Source of the DNA: Candidatus Electrothrix communis
Lineage (GTDB): Bacteria > Desulfobacterota > Desulfobulbia > Desulfobulbales > Desulfobulbaceae
DNA length: 64,000 nt
NCBI GenBank assembly: GCA_030644725.1
Contig: CP130629.1
Span: forward strand, 4,045,501 to 4,109,500
Reading direction: 5' to 3'
The notes below the pieces were generated by a model. That model was not told where the DNA came from. It did no database searches and saw only the letters and a program-made list of their open reading frames with translations. Positions 61,683 to 64,000 of the stretch are shown piece after piece. The stretch's first letter is position 1; each line of letters begins with the position of its first letter. Position numbers and translations under genes: made by a program.

Positions 61683-61949
61683 ATGGACGCTGTACTTGAA
61701 CAACTTCTTGAGGATGCAGGCGACCTGCCCAAGGAAATGCAAAAAGAGGCGTTGAACTTTGTCCGTTTTCTGAAAAGTAAACTGCCCCGCAGTAGATCAC
61801 AGGTAAAAGAACACAGGCCCAACGGTGAAAACCTGGTGCGATTACTCCAGGAAGCTTCCGGAAAAAAAATGTTTTCTCATATTCAGGATCCGGTTGCCTG
61901 GCAGCGGGATCTGCGCCGTGACAGACCGCTTCCCGGAAGAGAAGCCTGA
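61683..61949 (+). CDS. DUF2281/VapB-like antitoxin
   Basis: An 88-residue protein: MDAVLEQLLEDAGDLPKEMQ and KEALNFVRFLKSKL match the DUF2281-type antitoxin start (L-P-E..EV.DFV.FL), followed by a basic linker and a toxin-binding tail (GRE-A end). ATG 61683 with GAGGCG upstream. Its stop overlaps the PIN toxin start by 1 bp (TGATG). Confidence 0.75.
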   Translation: MDAVLEQLLEDAGDLPKEMQKEALNFVRFLKSKLPRSRSQVKEHRPNGENLVRLLQEASGKKMFSHIQDPVAWQRDLRRDRPLPGREA

Positions 61950-62311
61950 TGCTTCTTGACAGCAATATCATTATCTATTCGTTTCTTCCTGAATTTCAGG
62001 TTCTCCAGGAAACCCTGAAGAATAACGAAATCTGCTGTTCCGTCATAAGCTGCTTGGAAACGCTAGGCTATCACAAGTTGTCAAAAGATGAGCAACATTA
62101 TCTGCAACTGTTCTTTAAGGCGATTACAGTCCTACCGATAACACAGCCCATTATTGACACAGCTATTGTATTACGCCAGCAAAGAAAAATGTCCTTGGGT
62201 GATGCATTGGTCGCAGCCACGGCATTTGAACACCATCAGACTCTTTTGACGCGAAACGTCAAAGACTTTGAAAAGGTAGAGGGGCTGAAGGTCGTCAACC
62301 CGCTGCAATAA
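61949..62311 (+). CDS. vapC: VapC-type PIN-domain RNase toxin
   Basis: A 120-residue PIN nuclease. Acidic active-site residues are in place: Asp4 (LLDSNIIIYSF), Glu in ISCLETLGY, Asp in KMSLGDALVAATA, and the closing LLTRNVKDFEKV. Translationally coupled to the antitoxin. Together they lie between the outlying repeat at 61486 and a degenerate repeat at 62341. Confidence 0.92.
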   Translation: MLLDSNIIIYSFLPEFQVLQETLKNNEICCSVISCLETLGYHKLSKDEQHYLQLFFKAITVLPITQPIIDTAIVLRQQRKMSLGDALVAATAFEHHQTLLTRNVKDFEKVEGLKVVNPLQ

Positions 62312-62340
62312 GATTTTTTTCAGCGATCCGACGCTACACT

Positions 62341-62367
62341 GTCGCCCCATGAAAAGGGTATTATGAT
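62341..62367 (+). repeat. Degenerate CRISPR-repeat relic
   Basis: GTCGCCCCATGAAAAGGGTA then TTATGATG: the core CCC-TATGAA-GAGGG-TATTAAGA is recognisable with several changes. Single copy 30 bp after the vapC stop. Confidence 0.5.
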
Positions 62368-62935
62368 GTAAGGGCGATCCTTGTGATCGCCCTTTTTTTA
62401 TGCCCCTGAAAACCGGGCGACCGCCGGTCGCCCCTACAGTCCCTCGCCTCACCCGGAAATTCGGCATATTCACCCTTTCTTTTTTCACCCTCTCCCACTC
62501 CGCCCTTATTTCATCCCGCAACCTTGCCAGACAGGCAGGTGTCCTCATTTTGTGGAATATTCAGTTCTCAATATTTCTCTGGTTCCCAAGCTCCGGCTTG
62601 GGAACTGCTTTTTCTGAAGCTCCGCTTCATTTTCCGAAGCCGGAGCTTCTGTATTCAAGATGCCCAAGCAGAGCTTGGGCACCAGATCAAATGCAACGGT
62701 AGGCGTGTAGGGGCACGACGCGTCGTGCCCGTGCTGTGTACCCAGGGCTGGTTATATGTAGCCCCGTTGGGGCATTGGTAATTCGTCGATTCCGCGATTT
62801 TTTGTAGGGGCGGACCTGTGTGTCCGCCCTGAATTTTCCCGGCAGATCGCACCGGGCAGGCACAGGGACCTGCCCCTACCCGGAATCATGGTCGTTTCGT
62901 AGGGGCGAATCCCTGTGTTTGCCTTTGATGATCAC
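62368..62935. repeat. Repeat-rich gap without genes
   Basis: At least six hairpin units: AAGGGCGATCCTTGTGATCG-CCC (62370), GGGCGACCGCCGGTCGCCCC (62416), CCCAAGCTCCGGCTTGGGA (62585) with a related GCCCAAGCAGAGCTTGGGC (62661), GGGGCACGACGCGTCGTGCC (62710), TAGCCCCGTTGGGGCA (62759), and GTAGGGGCGGACCTGTGTG...CGCCC / GGGCAGGCACAGGGACC (62804-62880). No coding region is supported. Confidence 0.75.
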
Positions 62936-62949
62936 CCGTATTACAGGGC

Positions 62950-63660
62950 ACGGCACGCCATACCCTTGAATGCCGGGAACAGATCCTGGCCGGAACCTAC
63001 AAGCCGCTTGCTCTGCGTCAGTTTCCTATGGCCAAGCCGGACGGGGGCCAGCGGATTATCTCAGCTCATTTTCTTCGGGATAAGCTGGTGCAGCGGTCTT
63101 TGCTCATTGTCCTGGAACCTCGGGCCGAGGCCCTGTTTCATAATGATTCTTACGGCTACCGACCAAGGCGCAGTGTCCAGGATGCCCTGGCCAAGACCCG
63201 CGAACGGGTGCGGATAGGGCAGGGCTGGCTGGTGGATGCGGACATAACCAAGTTTTTTGATTCCATTCCCCATAAGCAGCTGTTGAAGATCCTCAAGGGT
63301 TTTATCCGGGATGGGGCTGCCATGAAGCTCATTGAGCAATGGCTGGTCCAGGGGGCGCACCATTGTAGCCTGCTCCGCAATCGTCGGGGTGTCTGTCAGG
63401 GCTCAATTCTTTCGCCTCTGTTCTGTAACCTGTACCTGCATCAGTTTGATACGGCCCTGGTCCGGGCCAATATCCCCTTTGTTCGTTTTGCCGATGATTT
63501 TCTCCTTTTTGCAGATACCAGAAAGAAGGCCCTGGCTGCGGAAGCCTTTGCCGGGGAGCAGCTGGAGGAGTTGGGGCTTTCTCTGCATCCGAAAAAGACC
63601 CAGGTGGTCCGCAGCAGTCGGCAGGTGATTTTTCTGGGGGAATCGTTGCCCAATGCATAA
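62950..63660 (+). pseudogene. Truncated reverse transcriptase, possible relic of RT-Cas1
   Basis: The reading frame can be followed from about 62959 (HTLECREQILAGTYKPLALR) to a stop at 63660; the first ATG at 63028 would cut RT motif 0/1. RT motifs: PDGGQRIIS, LVDADITKFFDSIPH (first catalytic Asp), GVCQGSILSPLFCNLYL, and the catalytic FVRFADDFLLFA, then LHPKKTQVV and VIFLGESLP. All three Asp are intact. The N-terminal tens of residues are missing, where a repeat abuts, and it stops right after the RT domain. In RT-Cas1 fusions Cas1 would follow here; none does. A group II intron RT is less likely, as no maturase part is present. Confidence 0.7.
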
Positions 63661-63744
63661 AATTTCAGGTGCGATTTTTTTGTTTTCTTCGTGGGGTTGC
63701 CATGTTAATATATTTTTTACCTGCCCGAAGCGGGGCTTGAGGCC

Positions 63745-64000
63745 ATGATGAACCGTATCGAGATCAATGGTTGTTGGGCAGCTGTTTACTACGATCCGAA
63801 ACATGACATGTTTCGCGGTGAGTTTGTCAAGCTGAGCAGCAGGGTTATTTTTTCTTCTCGGGATATTGGCGGACTGCTCCGCCAAGGAGAGGTCGCTCTG
63901 GATGCCTTTTTTGACAAGTGCCGGGCAAACGGAACAGAGCCGCAGCAAGCGTATTCCGGCGAGTTGGTCCTGCGGATTCATCCTGGACTGCATGCCGAGC
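63745..64000 (+). CDS. HicB-family antitoxin-like protein, 3' end cut by window
   Basis: The frame from ATG 63745 (or 63748) runs open to the window end (85 codons). It reads CWAAVYYDPKHDMFRGEFVK, then DIGGLLRQGEVALDAFFDKC and YSGELVLRIHPGLHAE. This matches the HicB group with YDPE..FRGEFVGL and a C-terminal RHH strand (SGRFNLRI-P-LH). Ribosome site TTGAGG. It directly follows the truncated reverse transcriptase; no HicA is visible before it. Confidence 0.8.
   Translation, partial: MMNRIEINGCWAAVYYDPKHDMFRGEFVKLSSRVIFSSRDIGGLLRQGEVALDAFFDKCRANGTEPQQAYSGELVLRIHPGLHAE

Noticed and set aside
62950-63660. Group II intron or diversity-generating retroelement
   Set aside because: No maturase/X domain after the RT part, no intron RNA end motifs, and no template/variable repeat pair noticed.
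63403-63993. Minus-strand 196-codon frame at the window end
   Set aside because: It is antisense to the RT domain and the HicB-like gene, both of which have recognisable motifs.

Overview
The window looks like a chromosomal segment of a Gram-negative deltaproteobacterium. Gene content (fused SecDF, a selenocysteine tRNA, multi-domain hybrid kinases, a tripartite RND pump, many AAA-ATPase/PD-(D/E)XK genes and TA modules) would fit a Desulfobulbales/Desulfobacterota organism, possibly of the cable-bacteria kind. That placement is inference from gene content only.

Region 1-40.6 kb is mostly housekeeping. It runs: the end of a polar amino-acid ABC transporter (permease plus ATPase); a GmrSD-like DUF262/DUF1524 protein; a minus-strand block with a membrane-anchored protein, an FKBP isomerase, an SPFH protein, a small-molecule kinase, a MazG-like pyrophosphohydrolase and DegP; an ammonium-assimilation cluster amtB-PII-glnD-glnA; a TetR regulator with its RND pump (adaptor, inner-membrane pump, outer-membrane channel); secDF; larB; a hybrid histidine kinase facing an HPt protein; tRNA-Sec; a UvrD-like helicase; a PqqD-like/HprK-like kinase/nucleotidyltransferase trio followed by a Tat-type exported protein; the Fo part of an ATP synthase (atpE, atpB, subunit I, AtpZ-like); and hemL.

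Region 40.6-64 kb is an accessory island built around a type III-B CRISPR system. It has a complete minus-strand operon cmr1-cmr2(cas10)-cmr3-cmr4-cmr5-cmr6, a separate cas6, a CARF-type ring-nuclease-family protein, three CRISPR arrays (two related repeat families), several isolated repeat remnants, and a truncated reverse transcriptase that may be the relic of an RT-Cas1 adaptation gene. No intact cas1 or cas2 is visible. Arrays 2 and 3 lie 15 kb apart in opposite orientation and share a leader of about 281 bp. Three repeat loci each have an AAA-ATPase/PD-(D/E)XK gene or pseudogene beside them. Toxin-antitoxin modules (BrnTA twice, VapBC, two HicB-like genes) fill the spaces, two of them lying between the end of array 3 and outlying repeat copies.

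How the genes work together: AmtB, PII and GlnD sense and import ammonium and feed glutamine synthetase. The TetR protein probably represses itself and the pump through a palindrome at the promoter. Cas6 should process transcripts of all arrays at the shared hairpin core, and the Cmr complex should use the crRNAs to cleave RNA and to make cyclic oligoadenylate (intact GGDD, no HD domain). The CARF protein would bind or degrade that messenger. A family of GTAGGGGC...GCCC hairpin repeats is scattered through intergenic regions and marks many of the rearrangement points.
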